From positions 1 through 32,101 of the forward strand of contig JAEWXG010000028.1 of the NCBI GenBank assembly GCA_023396095.1: 32,101 bases of DNA, in the 5' to 3' direction. Position numbers and translations under genes: made by a program. Numbering within the stretch: the stretch's first letter is position 1; each line of letters begins with the position of its first letter. Source of the stretch: Bacillota bacterium. GTDB taxonomy: Bacteria > Bacillota > Clostridia > Christensenellales > UBA3700. The notes beneath the pieces are model-generated. The model was not told the origin of the DNA. It saw nothing but the letters and a program-made list of their open reading frames with translations, and searched no databases. Positions 25,436-32,101 of the stretch are shown piece after piece.

Positions 25436-25849
25436 TTATCCGGATATATAATCATAATCTTTTGTTTTACCTTCTATTTTAATAATAATCTTATTAGGCA
25501 AACAAACGATCATAGAATTTGAACGTTTAATTGTCCCTATTTCACATAAGTGATCAGGGCATGTTGAATCAACTACCTTAACAGTTTGATTATTAATTAC
25601 AACTTTTAATTGAGATTTCTTTTCTCCATTAACAACAACTTCCCCAACAGGAATAATTTTATCTTCAGTCAAGTTATATTCCCCAATAACTTTCCCTTCA
25701 CGAATAATAACAACTTTTGACCCTGTTGGACGAGTAGAAAAAATAACTGTTAATATAATCAGAATTACTAAAACCGGGATTAAAAATAAATCTGTATATT
25801 TAAACGGATACTTGTTCTTTTTAGCCTCAATGGCAATATTTTCTCTCAT
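25436..25849 (-). CDS. NusG domain II-containing membrane protein (EetA-like)
   Basis: A 137-residue protein with one membrane anchor (about 22-41) and an outside NusG_II domain. The family pattern STCPDHLCEIGTIKRSNSMIVCLPNKIIIKI has three Cys (CPDHLC and VCLP). It sits between apbE and the Gx transporter gene, the usual trio in anaerobic Firmicutes. I recall the same family being named EetA in extracellular electron transfer loci; that name is from memory and not shown here. Start ATG 25849 has AGGT 10 nt upstream. It is not a transcription factor despite the domain name. Confidence 0.8.
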   Translation of the reverse strand: MRENIAIEAKKNKYPFKYTDLFLIPVLVILIILTVIFSTRPTGSKVVIIREGKVIGEYNLTEDKIIPVGEVVVNGEKKSQLKVVINNQTVKVVDSTCPDHLCEIGTIKRSNSMIVCLPNKIIIKIEGKTKDYDYISG

Positions 25850-25893
25850 TAATTAATTTACCTGTTTCTTCCTCAAGATGATTGATAAAGCAA

Positions 25894-26967
25894 TTAATCA
25901 ATCTTTTTTACTAAATATTTGTCTTTTAAATCATGATCATTGTATTCAAAATTGGTATGTATTGAATATATGGACTGATTATCAAAGATATTACTTCCCG
26001 TAACTATAATTGCTTGCAATTTATTGGATTGTATAATTTTTAATATTTCATCATATCCTAATAAAACTGCAGCCGTTGCAAGCCCATCCGCAAACCAAGA
26101 TTTTTCATTTATTATACTCGCGGAAATTACACCATTTTCAGCTGGCTCCCCTGTTGTTGGATCAATTATATGGTGATAACGCTTACTCGTAGAATCTACA
26201 TAAAAACGCTGATAATCACCAGATGTAACAATACTTATATCCTTTAAAGATAGTTTGCCTATATAATTATCGCCTGAATCTCTTGGGTCCTTTATTGCAA
26301 TATTGTATGGCCCGCCTATCACATATATACTAGAACTGATTTGTAAAATTCCTTTTTTAATATTCTTTTCTTTCGCTAAATCTTTTACAACATCAGCAAT
26401 ATATCCTTTGCCAATAGCGCCAAAATCAATTTTTACACCTTTCTTAGTTTTTTTAATCTTTTTATTATCTCTATCTAACAATAATTTTTCAAAACCAACA
26501 TTCTCTAAAGTTTTATTAATTTCTTCTTTTGAAGGTGGAACATATACTCTTGTATTTTCGTTATATGTATTAGGTGCAAATCCCCATAACTCAGTTAATG
26601 GACATGTTGTTATATCAAATTTCCCATTAGTCATTGTATATAATTGATGAGCCATATCATATAATTGAATAAATTCATCATCTACAACAATCTCTTCGTC
26701 TTTATCTGCATTATTTATTTTATAAACAAGCGAATCTTTTAAATTGGTTGAAAATTTCTTCTCAAATTCAGATATTCTGCTTATTAAAATTTTAACTGTT
26801 GGTTTTGCATTAAACCCCTCAACTTCTATATGAACATTGGTATTCATTAAAACAACATCCACTTTAGCAATGTTTAATTTATAGATTATTATGGAAATCA
26901 AAATAGTTCCGATCATAACTACTCCTAGGATATAAGCAACTATTCGTTTTTTTCTATTTTTATTCAC
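25894..26967 (-). CDS. apbE: FAD:protein FMN transferase (ApbE), membrane-anchored
   Basis: A 357-residue enzyme that attaches FMN from FAD to Thr or Ser of exported flavoproteins. An N-terminal anchor lies at about 9-29, with no lipobox Cys. ELWGFAP, KIDFGAIGKGYIADVV, SSSIYVIGGPYNIAIKDP, VTSGDYQRFY, HHIIDPTTGEP and the metal-site DGLATA are in the family order. The start is GTG 26967, with AAGGA 8 nt upstream. It follows dfrA by 15 bp. No flavinylated target protein (such as PplA or RnfG) is in the window; ribU and its FMN riboswitch show flavin uptake in the same organism. Confidence 0.93.
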   Translation of the reverse strand: MNKNRKKRIVAYILGVVMIGTILISIIIYKLNIAKVDVVLMNTNVHIEVEGFNAKPTVKILISRISEFEKKFSTNLKDSLVYKINNADKDEEIVVDDEFIQLYDMAHQLYTMTNGKFDITTCPLTELWGFAPNTYNENTRVYVPPSKEEINKTLENVGFEKLLLDRDNKKIKKTKKGVKIDFGAIGKGYIADVVKDLAKEKNIKKGILQISSSIYVIGGPYNIAIKDPRDSGDNYIGKLSLKDISIVTSGDYQRFYVDSTSKRYHHIIDPTTGEPAENGVISASIINEKSWFADGLATAAVLLGYDEILKIIQSNKLQAIIVTGSNIFDNQSIYSIHTNFEYNDHDLKDKYLVKKID

Positions 26968-26982
26968 AAAATTTTTCCTTCC

Positions 26983-27477
26983 TTATTTTTTTCTTTTATA
27001 TCTATTAAAAGTAAATTCAATATCATCAAATTTTTGTTTTTCACTACTCCAAATTAATTCGAATTCGCCACTTTGTTCTATATTAGGAAAATATGCATCA
27101 ACATTAGCAAATTTTTTATATATCTTTGTTAAAATTATCTCATCTATGTATGGCAAAAATAATCGATAAATCTCTGCACCACCAATAATAAAAACATCAT
27201 CACTCGGAATGTTTTTTATGCAATCAAATACTTCCTCTAACGAATGCACAATGGTCGCACCTTCAACAAAAAAATTTTTATCACGTGACATAACAATATT
27301 ATTTCTCTTTGGTAAAGGTTTTTGTCCAGGGAAAGTATATAGTGTTTTTCTTCCTAATATGACAGTTTTATTTAATGTGTTTTCCTTGAAAAACTGCAAA
27401 TCATCTTTAATATATGCCAACAACTGACCATCTTTACCAATTGCATAATTTTCATCAGCTGCTAAGATCGCCTTCAT
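26983..27477 (-). CDS. folA: Dihydrofolate reductase
   Basis: A 164-residue enzyme that reduces dihydrofolate with NADPH. AADENYAIGKDGQL (start of the Met20 loop), DLQFFKENTLNKTVILGRKT, FPGQKPLPKRNNIVMSRD and VFIIGGAEIYRLFLPYIDEIILTKI are canonical, including the acidic Asp of the DxxxF segment. It begins directly after the thyA stop with no gap, the classic thyA-folA pair that regenerates folate used by ThyA. Confidence 0.95.
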   Translation of the reverse strand: MKAILAADENYAIGKDGQLLAYIKDDLQFFKENTLNKTVILGRKTLYTFPGQKPLPKRNNIVMSRDKNFFVEGATIVHSLEEVFDCIKNIPSDDVFIIGGAEIYRLFLPYIDEIILTKIYKKFANVDAYFPNIEQSGEFELIWSSEKQKFDDIEFTFNRYKRKK

Positions 27478-28308
27478 TTATATTGCCACCGGTATATTTT
27501 TTATTTGTGGATGAGTTTGATAATCGATCAACTCAAAGTCTTCAACTTTAAAATCATAAAAATTTGTTACTGCCTTATTTATTCTAAACAAAGGCGCAGG
27601 ATATGGCTCTCGTTTTATCAATTCCTCCACTAATGAAATATGCCTATCATATATATGGGCATCAGCAATAACATGAACAAACTCTCCAACTTCTAAGTTG
27701 GATACTTGAGCAAACATGTGAACTAAAGCAGCATATTGAACAACATTCCAATTATTGGCAGTTAATATATCTTGTGATCTTTGATTTAAAATTGCATTTA
27801 ATTTCCCATTTGTAACATTAAATGTCATACTATACGCACAAGGATATAAATTCATTTCATGCAAATCTTCATGAACATACAAATTGGTTATAATTCTTCT
27901 ACTGTATGGATTATTTTTCAAATCAAATAAAACTCTATCTACTTGATCAAACATCCCTTCTTTGTATTGATGTTTAACTCCTAATTGATATCCATACGCC
28001 TTACCTATTGAGCCATTTTCATCAGCCCAACTATCCCATATTTTGCTATTCAAATCAGCTATATTGTTTGACTTTTTTTGCCAAATCCATAAGATTTCAT
28101 CAATTGCCTTTTTATAATTAGTTGGACGTAATGTTAAAGCAGGAAATTCTTTTGAAAGATCATACCTATTTACAACACAAAATTTTTTAATAGTGTAAGC
28201 CTTTTCACCATCTTCCCATACTGGTCTCACTTTTTCTCCTTTTGTATCTACTCCATTTTGCAAAATATCCTTACACATTGTTATAAATAAATTGTCTGCA
28301 TACCCCAT
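27478..28308 (-). CDS. thyA: Thymidylate synthase ThyA
   Basis: A 276-residue enzyme methylating dUMP to dTMP with methylenetetrahydrofolate. The catalytic Cys is C157 in LYPCAYSMTFNV; ThyA enzymes usually have Cys-His here, but this one has Cys-Ala. NPYSRRIITNL (phosphate Arg), LNQRSQD, NNWNVVQYA and HIYDRH are all present. Length is normal. AGGTGA lies 7 nt before the ATG. It leads an operon thyA-folA-apbE-NusG_II-Gx transporter. The divergent loop suggests a subfamily rather than loss, since the Cys, Arg and Asp residues remain. Confidence 0.92.
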   Translation of the reverse strand: MGYADNLFITMCKDILQNGVDTKGEKVRPVWEDGEKAYTIKKFCVVNRYDLSKEFPALTLRPTNYKKAIDEILWIWQKKSNNIADLNSKIWDSWADENGSIGKAYGYQLGVKHQYKEGMFDQVDRVLFDLKNNPYSRRIITNLYVHEDLHEMNLYPCAYSMTFNVTNGKLNAILNQRSQDILTANNWNVVQYAALVHMFAQVSNLEVGEFVHVIADAHIYDRHISLVEELIKREPYPAPLFRINKAVTNFYDFKVEDFELIDYQTHPQIKNIPVAI

Positions 28309-28480
28309 AATATTATCACCTGTAACATCTATTTTTTTCTAGTTAATTATACCAAATTATAACCAACATAACAACGCTGAAAAAAAGCAAAATTGCAAAT
28401 TTTCGATTCAATTAAATGCTTGCTTCTAATTATATATTTTATGTTTAAATATATTTTTAAGTGTAGCGTTCGCAATTATT
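28309..28480. other. AT-rich gap upstream of thyA, no gene
   Basis: Very AT-rich sequence that should contain the thyA promoter. No open frame with a ribosome binding site was found on either strand. Confidence 0.4.
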
Positions 28481-28640
28481 GTGTTCTCTGCAAGATTAAA
28501 GGCGTTTTTTGACAGGTAAACGTGAAATATCCACGAAGGCGCTGTTAAATCAGACAGAACAAAACACTGCCACAAAAACTCTTTTGTAAATATTCCTTAC
28601 CGAAAAACGCTAAAATGCCAGAACTTTGTACCACGTTTGG
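28481..28640. ncRNA. Structured non-coding region, possible RNA (strand undetermined)
   Basis: A segment richer in G and C than its flanks, with several pairings. GCGTTTTT (28502-28509) pairs with AAAAACGC (28603-28610). TGACAG (28510-28515) pairs with CTGTTA (28542-28547) and encloses CGTG/CACG (28521-28524, 28532-28535). ACAAAA (28572-28577) pairs with TTTTGT (28582-28587). GTGTT (28481-28485) can pair with AACAC (28563-28567), which would cross the outer stem as a pseudoknot or alternative fold. I do not recognise tmRNA, SRP RNA, RNase P, 6S or a known riboswitch. It lies between thyA and the sulfatase operon, both transcribed leftwards. Confidence 0.4.
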
Positions 28641-28831
28641 TTTGATGATTTTGTGATTAAATATTAGGTTATAAGGAAATGATTAAATAAAAAATTTTTA
28701 AGGAGATTTGCCATTATTCTGTTTGTTCTTTTTTTGATAAACTTTTGGATAAAATACTATTATTGTATCTTTTTTTAGATTTATTGAAGTAAAATAAAAC
28801 TATGACCAAACACAAAATTTTTTAAATAAAT
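28641..28831. other. AT-rich gap between anSME and the structured region
   Basis: No gene seen. AAGGAG occurs on the plus strand near 28700, but only an ATT follows at start-codon distance, so no coding call is made. No clear terminator hairpin was found for the sulfatase operon. Confidence 0.4.
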
Positions 28832-29923
28832 TTATTCTTCTATCCCTTGCCCTAAAAACTGCAAAACTTTTAACATCTTATCAAAATACATAGTGTATGC
28901 CTCACATTTATCCACATCCATGCGCTCACGTTTACAACCATTTTTACATAATGCATAATATTTGCATCTTTTACATTTTTCTTCAATTTCCATAGAGCCT
29001 AATACAAAATTAGTTTGAGTATTACCTCGTTGCATACTATCAAAGTCATCATTATGTATTTTCCCAAGTTTGTAATCATCTACGCAATAATAATCGCACG
29101 GAAAAACTATTCCATCTGCCTCTACTGTAAATTGATAGCTACAATTCCCATTCATTCCACATTGGTAAGCTGGCAATTTTTTGGCAAGTCTTATGAAGTT
29201 ATCAATTTGTCTTACACTAACATAATTACCACGCATGTAACTAGCAAAATACAATGTCGTTAAATCAATTAAAAACTGCCCATATTCTTTTCCAGTCATA
29301 TACATATCTTCATCCACAATATTACTATTAAAGGGTTTAAGACACGGTGTAAATTGCAAGTACTTATAACCACGAGATGTAAAAAACTCATATATATCTT
29401 TAATATGAATTGCAACGTACTTGGTAACTACAGTAAGTATATTAAAATCAACTTCGTAATACTGCAAATCATTTATTGCTTCAACTACTCTATAAAAAGT
29501 TGATTCACTTTTCAAATTAACTCTATATGAGTTTGCAAAATATGTTCCATCTAATGAAACACCTACTAAAAAGCCATTCTTCTTAAAAAATTTGCACCAT
29601 TCGTCGTCAATCAATGTTCCATTCGTTTGGACTGCAAGTATCACTTCACTGTTTTTGCTATTGTATTTATGGACATATTCAACGGCACTTTCAAAAAAAT
29701 CAATGCCACTTAAAAGAGGTTCTCCGCCATGAAATGATAAATATAATCTACCACCATCAACATAATCTAAAGCCTTTTTTATAGTAATTTCAAGAGTTAT
29801 CTTGTCCATAACTCCATAATTTTTTTGTTCCCTACACTCCGCAAGCGAATGATAAAAACAATATTTACACTTTAAATTGCAACTACTTGATACAGGTTTT
29901 AGCATTATGGACAAATTAGGCAT
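28832..29923 (-). CDS. Anaerobic sulfatase-maturating enzyme (radical SAM, SPASM)
   Basis: A 363-residue radical SAM enzyme. CNLKCKYC (C15, C19, C22) binds the [4Fe-4S] cluster that cleaves SAM, and FHGGEPLL is the GGEP motif. The C-terminal SPASM region has QCGMNGNCSYQFTVEADGIVFPCDYYC and the cysteine-rich CKRCKYYALCKNGCKRE for two auxiliary clusters. Such enzymes oxidise the active-site Ser or Cys of sulfatases to formylglycine without oxygen. The preceding sulfatase carries the Ser form, and the two genes overlap by TAATG, so it is the obvious substrate. Confidence 0.93.
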   Translation of the reverse strand: MPNLSIMLKPVSSSCNLKCKYCFYHSLAECREQKNYGVMDKITLEITIKKALDYVDGGRLYLSFHGGEPLLSGIDFFESAVEYVHKYNSKNSEVILAVQTNGTLIDDEWCKFFKKNGFLVGVSLDGTYFANSYRVNLKSESTFYRVVEAINDLQYYEVDFNILTVVTKYVAIHIKDIYEFFTSRGYKYLQFTPCLKPFNSNIVDEDMYMTGKEYGQFLIDLTTLYFASYMRGNYVSVRQIDNFIRLAKKLPAYQCGMNGNCSYQFTVEADGIVFPCDYYCVDDYKLGKIHNDDFDSMQRGNTQTNFVLGSMEIEEKCKRCKYYALCKNGCKRERMDVDKCEAYTMYFDKMLKVLQFLGQGIEE

Positions 29924-31869
29924 TATTTTAAAAAACCTCTTCTATTCTCTTTCAACTCTTTTTTGAAGGCATCCATTTGTTTTGCAAGTTTATCGGCAAT
30001 ATCAATATACTTCATAGCAACATTGTAACCTTCAGCTTGATCAGTATCGAGATTAAACAAATAATTTTTATAGTGTTGAGTTATAAAAGCTGAATTTTCT
30101 GTAACAACATCCTTATAATACTTAAAATCATTAATTGCACCATCAAACTCAACTGGCATAGTAATCGCTTGCACTTTTCCTCGTTTCAAATAATAAATAG
30201 CATCGTGCATAGTAGCGTCAGAATTAATATTCCCATTCCAAAGTTCTCTCATCGAAACACCATCAATTACACGATCGGTCGGTAGTGGAATACCTGCATA
30301 GTCCAAAATAGTAGAAAATACATCCATATTCATACATCTTGCACTAATCACTTTATTTCCATCTGCGTTAACAAGAACATTTTTCCCAACTTCACCATTT
30401 GGATAGCTTACAAGGAACGGTACTTTGAAACCACCCTCAAAAGGTGTGTTTTTTCTGCCACGTAATGAACCAGTTACACCCTCTCTACCAGGCCCATTAT
30501 CGGAAGTAAAGATTATTAATGTATCGTCCAATACACCCTTATTTTCTAAATTCGCTAAAATTGTCCCAACTGCCTTATCAAATTCTTCAATACAGTCAAT
30601 GTAGTTATCATCCGTTTTATCGCCTTCACCTTTCCCTCCATTATTACTAAAAATAGGAAAATGAGGCCATGGACTCCAATATTCTGCAAAAAACTTGCCG
30701 TTATTCTCAAGTGATTTATTAATAAAAGCATTTAATTCATTAGTAAATCTTTGAGTGGATAACGATTGATCTTTCATTGCATTGTGTGAATATACTTCTT
30801 TTACAACACCATTCTCTTCTCTTACAATATCATATGGGGTCATATCATTTACATAATGACTACCAAAAAAATAATCAAACCCTTGATTGGTCGGTAAGTA
30901 CTGACCATAATCACCAAGATTCCACTTACCAATAAGAGCCGTATCGTAACCTTTAGCCTGCATGGCTTCTGCTATAGTAATTTCATCACCCAAAATACCA
31001 TCAACATTATTTTTAAACTCAAATGGGTTATAAAATCTTGTATCACCATAAGGTGCAACTTGTTGTTTAGTCGGGAAAATAACATTATCAAGATATCCTC
31101 TAGCTGAATATCTGCCAGTTAAAATCCCAAATCTAGAAGGTGAACTAACTGGAGAAGAACTATAACAGTTTTCCATCATTACACCTTTTTTACCAATACT
31201 ATCTATATTAGGCGTCTTAATGGTTGCATCACTTTCACCCATATAGCTATAACTTGATATGTCAGAATACGCCATATCATCCATAAGAATAACTAAAACA
31301 TTTGGATCATTACTTTTTACTTGCTCTCCGTTTTTAATCTTTCTAATATAAGCATCATGACCTTTTTGCATACTTTTAACAGTTGGTGTCATTCTTAAAC
31401 TCATAAATAAGATGTAAATAATGGATACTCCTATCATAATGAAGGAAGTAAATCGCGATAAATAATAACTCGTCTTTTTATTTATAATTTTCGAAATTAA
31501 CGCAAGAATAGAAAGACCGATAATTGCAAAACTAGCAAGACCTATATTATAGCCGAGCCTAAGCCAAAATTGATCAGCTCCTCTCACTATATATGTAAAT
31601 ACTGTACCACATATCATTACGCCATACGATGCAAGCATAAATATATTCAATCTATTTTTGAATACAATATCTAAAAACATGAACAAAGCAATAAACGCGG
31701 AAACCAATACTAAAATTAGTGTCATAAAATTGTATCCGCCAATCAACATCGTTAAAAAAAGAATCACCGCAAGCAATAAAAAAATTACATTAAACAAACT
31801 GAATTTTTTATTTAATTCAATAGATGTTTCCCTAAACCTTTTTTGTTTTTCATTAAAATTTTCTTTCAT
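29923..31869 (-). CDS. Membrane-anchored sulfatase with Ser-type formylglycine motif
   Basis: A 648-residue protein. Five predicted membrane helices (about 25-42, 48-70, 77-97, 107-129, 138-160) place the C-terminal alkaline-phosphatase-fold domain outside. The layout resembles lipoteichoic acid synthase, but the catalytic motif is that of true sulfatases: S242-S-P-S-R, where S242 becomes formylglycine. Metal and sulfate ligands: D197-D198, K315, H403 (PHFP), D457-N458 (TSDNG) and the EGG block at 478-480. GKWHLG reads GKWNLG, with N317 in place of the usual His. The substrate is unknown; glycan sulfate esters are the likeliest class. GGGG lies 5 nt before the ATG. It is first in a two-gene operon with the maturase. 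Confidence 0.9.
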   Translation of the reverse strand: MKENFNEKQKRFRETSIELNKKFSLFNVIFLLLAVILFLTMLIGGYNFMTLILVLVSAFIALFMFLDIVFKNRLNIFMLASYGVMICGTVFTYIVRGADQFWLRLGYNIGLASFAIIGLSILALISKIINKKTSYYLSRFTSFIMIGVSIIYILFMSLRMTPTVKSMQKGHDAYIRKIKNGEQVKSNDPNVLVILMDDMAYSDISSYSYMGESDATIKTPNIDSIGKKGVMMENCYSSSPVSSPSRFGILTGRYSARGYLDNVIFPTKQQVAPYGDTRFYNPFEFKNNVDGILGDEITIAEAMQAKGYDTALIGKWNLGDYGQYLPTNQGFDYFFGSHYVNDMTPYDIVREENGVVKEVYSHNAMKDQSLSTQRFTNELNAFINKSLENNGKFFAEYWSPWPHFPIFSNNGGKGEGDKTDDNYIDCIEEFDKAVGTILANLENKGVLDDTLIIFTSDNGPGREGVTGSLRGRKNTPFEGGFKVPFLVSYPNGEVGKNVLVNADGNKVISARCMNMDVFSTILDYAGIPLPTDRVIDGVSMRELWNGNINSDATMHDAIYYLKRGKVQAITMPVEFDGAINDFKYYKDVVTENSAFITQHYKNYLFNLDTDQAEGYNVAMKYIDIADKLAKQMDAFKKELKENRRGFLK

Positions 31870-31912
31870 AATAACCCCAAATCACAATATCTACTATACT
31901 ATATTACACATC

Positions 31913-31940
31913 ATTATATTACACGTCACGTATAATTCAA
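31913..31940 (-). promoter_or_regulatory. Sulfatase operon promoter
   Basis: On the minus strand TTGAAT (31935-31940) and TATAAT (31913-31918) are separated by 16 bp, a good vegetative promoter about 45 bp upstream of the sulfatase start. The 10-bp sequence TATATTACAC (plus strand) occurs at 31900-31909 and 31915-31924, one copy overlapping the -10 box and one just downstream, a possible operator pair. Confidence 0.55.
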
Positions 31941-32059
31941 TATTAAAAAATTCCTATAACAACTAAATTCAGTCGCTAGGTAAAAGTGAAGTTAGGATTT
32001 TTGGTTTATTCTTAAACTTGATTTTAATAATTTGTTTTTTTATAATTAATCAAGAAACA

Positions 32060-32077
32060 TGACTTTTTAAAAAGTCA
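32060..32077. repeat. 18-bp perfect palindrome
   Basis: TGACTTTTTAAAAAGTCA equals its own reverse complement. It lies in the intergenic region upstream of the sulfatase promoter. It could be a protein-binding site or part of a terminator of a gene beyond the window edge. Confidence 0.45.
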
Positions 32078-32101
32078 GGTAATAAACGCCTCTATCTATT
32101 T

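Noticed and set aside
28481..28640. tmRNA, RNase P RNA, SRP RNA or 6S RNA
   Set aside because: None of the conserved blocks of these RNAs could be found on either strand, so the element is left unassigned.
28700..28780. Small hydrophobic ORF after AAGGAG on the plus strand
   Set aside because: Only an ATT stands at the start position and no conservation evidence is available; too weak to call.

Overview
The window is an AT-rich chromosomal segment from a low-GC Gram-positive bacterium. It uses the standard bacterial code: genes such as nth and the mcsB-like gene end in TGA. Long-form HPF, an mcsA/mcsB/clpC cluster, strong Shine-Dalgarno sites, ECF-type vitamin transporters and the tsaE-tsaB-rimI order suggest the Bacilli/Firmicutes or a relative close to Mycoplasmatota. 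Anaerobic life is suggested by NfnAB and by a radical-SAM sulfatase-maturating enzyme. The species cannot be named from sequence alone.

Layout: 1-126 is the right end of an IS3-family element. 738-2093 (-) is an AAA ATPase of the DUF4143 type, with three tandem repeat units upstream. 2381-4997 (-) is a ThiT-like membrane protein-tsaE-tsaB-rimI operon (tRNA t6A modification). 5555-6349 (+) is an FMN riboswitch and ribU. 6363-14611 (-) is a nine-gene run: methyltransferase, S41 protease, nth, nfnA, nfnB, obgE, yhbY, fused nadD-yqeK, rsfS. 14820-15404 (+) is a YfbR-like HD nucleotidase, followed by a 38-bp perfect palindrome acting as a bidirectional terminator. 15468-18343 (-) holds pgi, a TIM-barrel isomerase and hpf. 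18531-23268 (-) is galU-mcsA-mcsB-like-clpC. 23641-24912 (+) is a Y-family polymerase. 24909-28308 (-) is thyA-dfrA-apbE-NusG domain II protein-Gx transporter. 28481-28640 is an unexplained structured non-coding region. 28832-31869 (-) is a membrane sulfatase with its radical-SAM activator.

The most interesting part is the mcsA/mcsB/clpC cluster. The McsB homologue appears to have lost its arginine-kinase chemistry: catalytic Cys to Ser, catalytic Glu to Leu, and several nucleotide-binding Arg residues gone. The adjacent ClpC has altered both phosphoarginine-binding glutamates, shows no VGF-type ClpP-docking tripeptide and lacks the second-ring pore tyrosine. These linked changes suggest that arginine-phosphorylation-dependent proteolysis has been converted into something else, perhaps a ClpP-independent adaptor/unfoldase system. 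Secondary points are an EET-like flavin gene trio behind thyA-dfrA, an LtaS-like membrane topology on a formylglycine-type sulfatase, and a ThiT-type S component with an extra N-terminal membrane domain.
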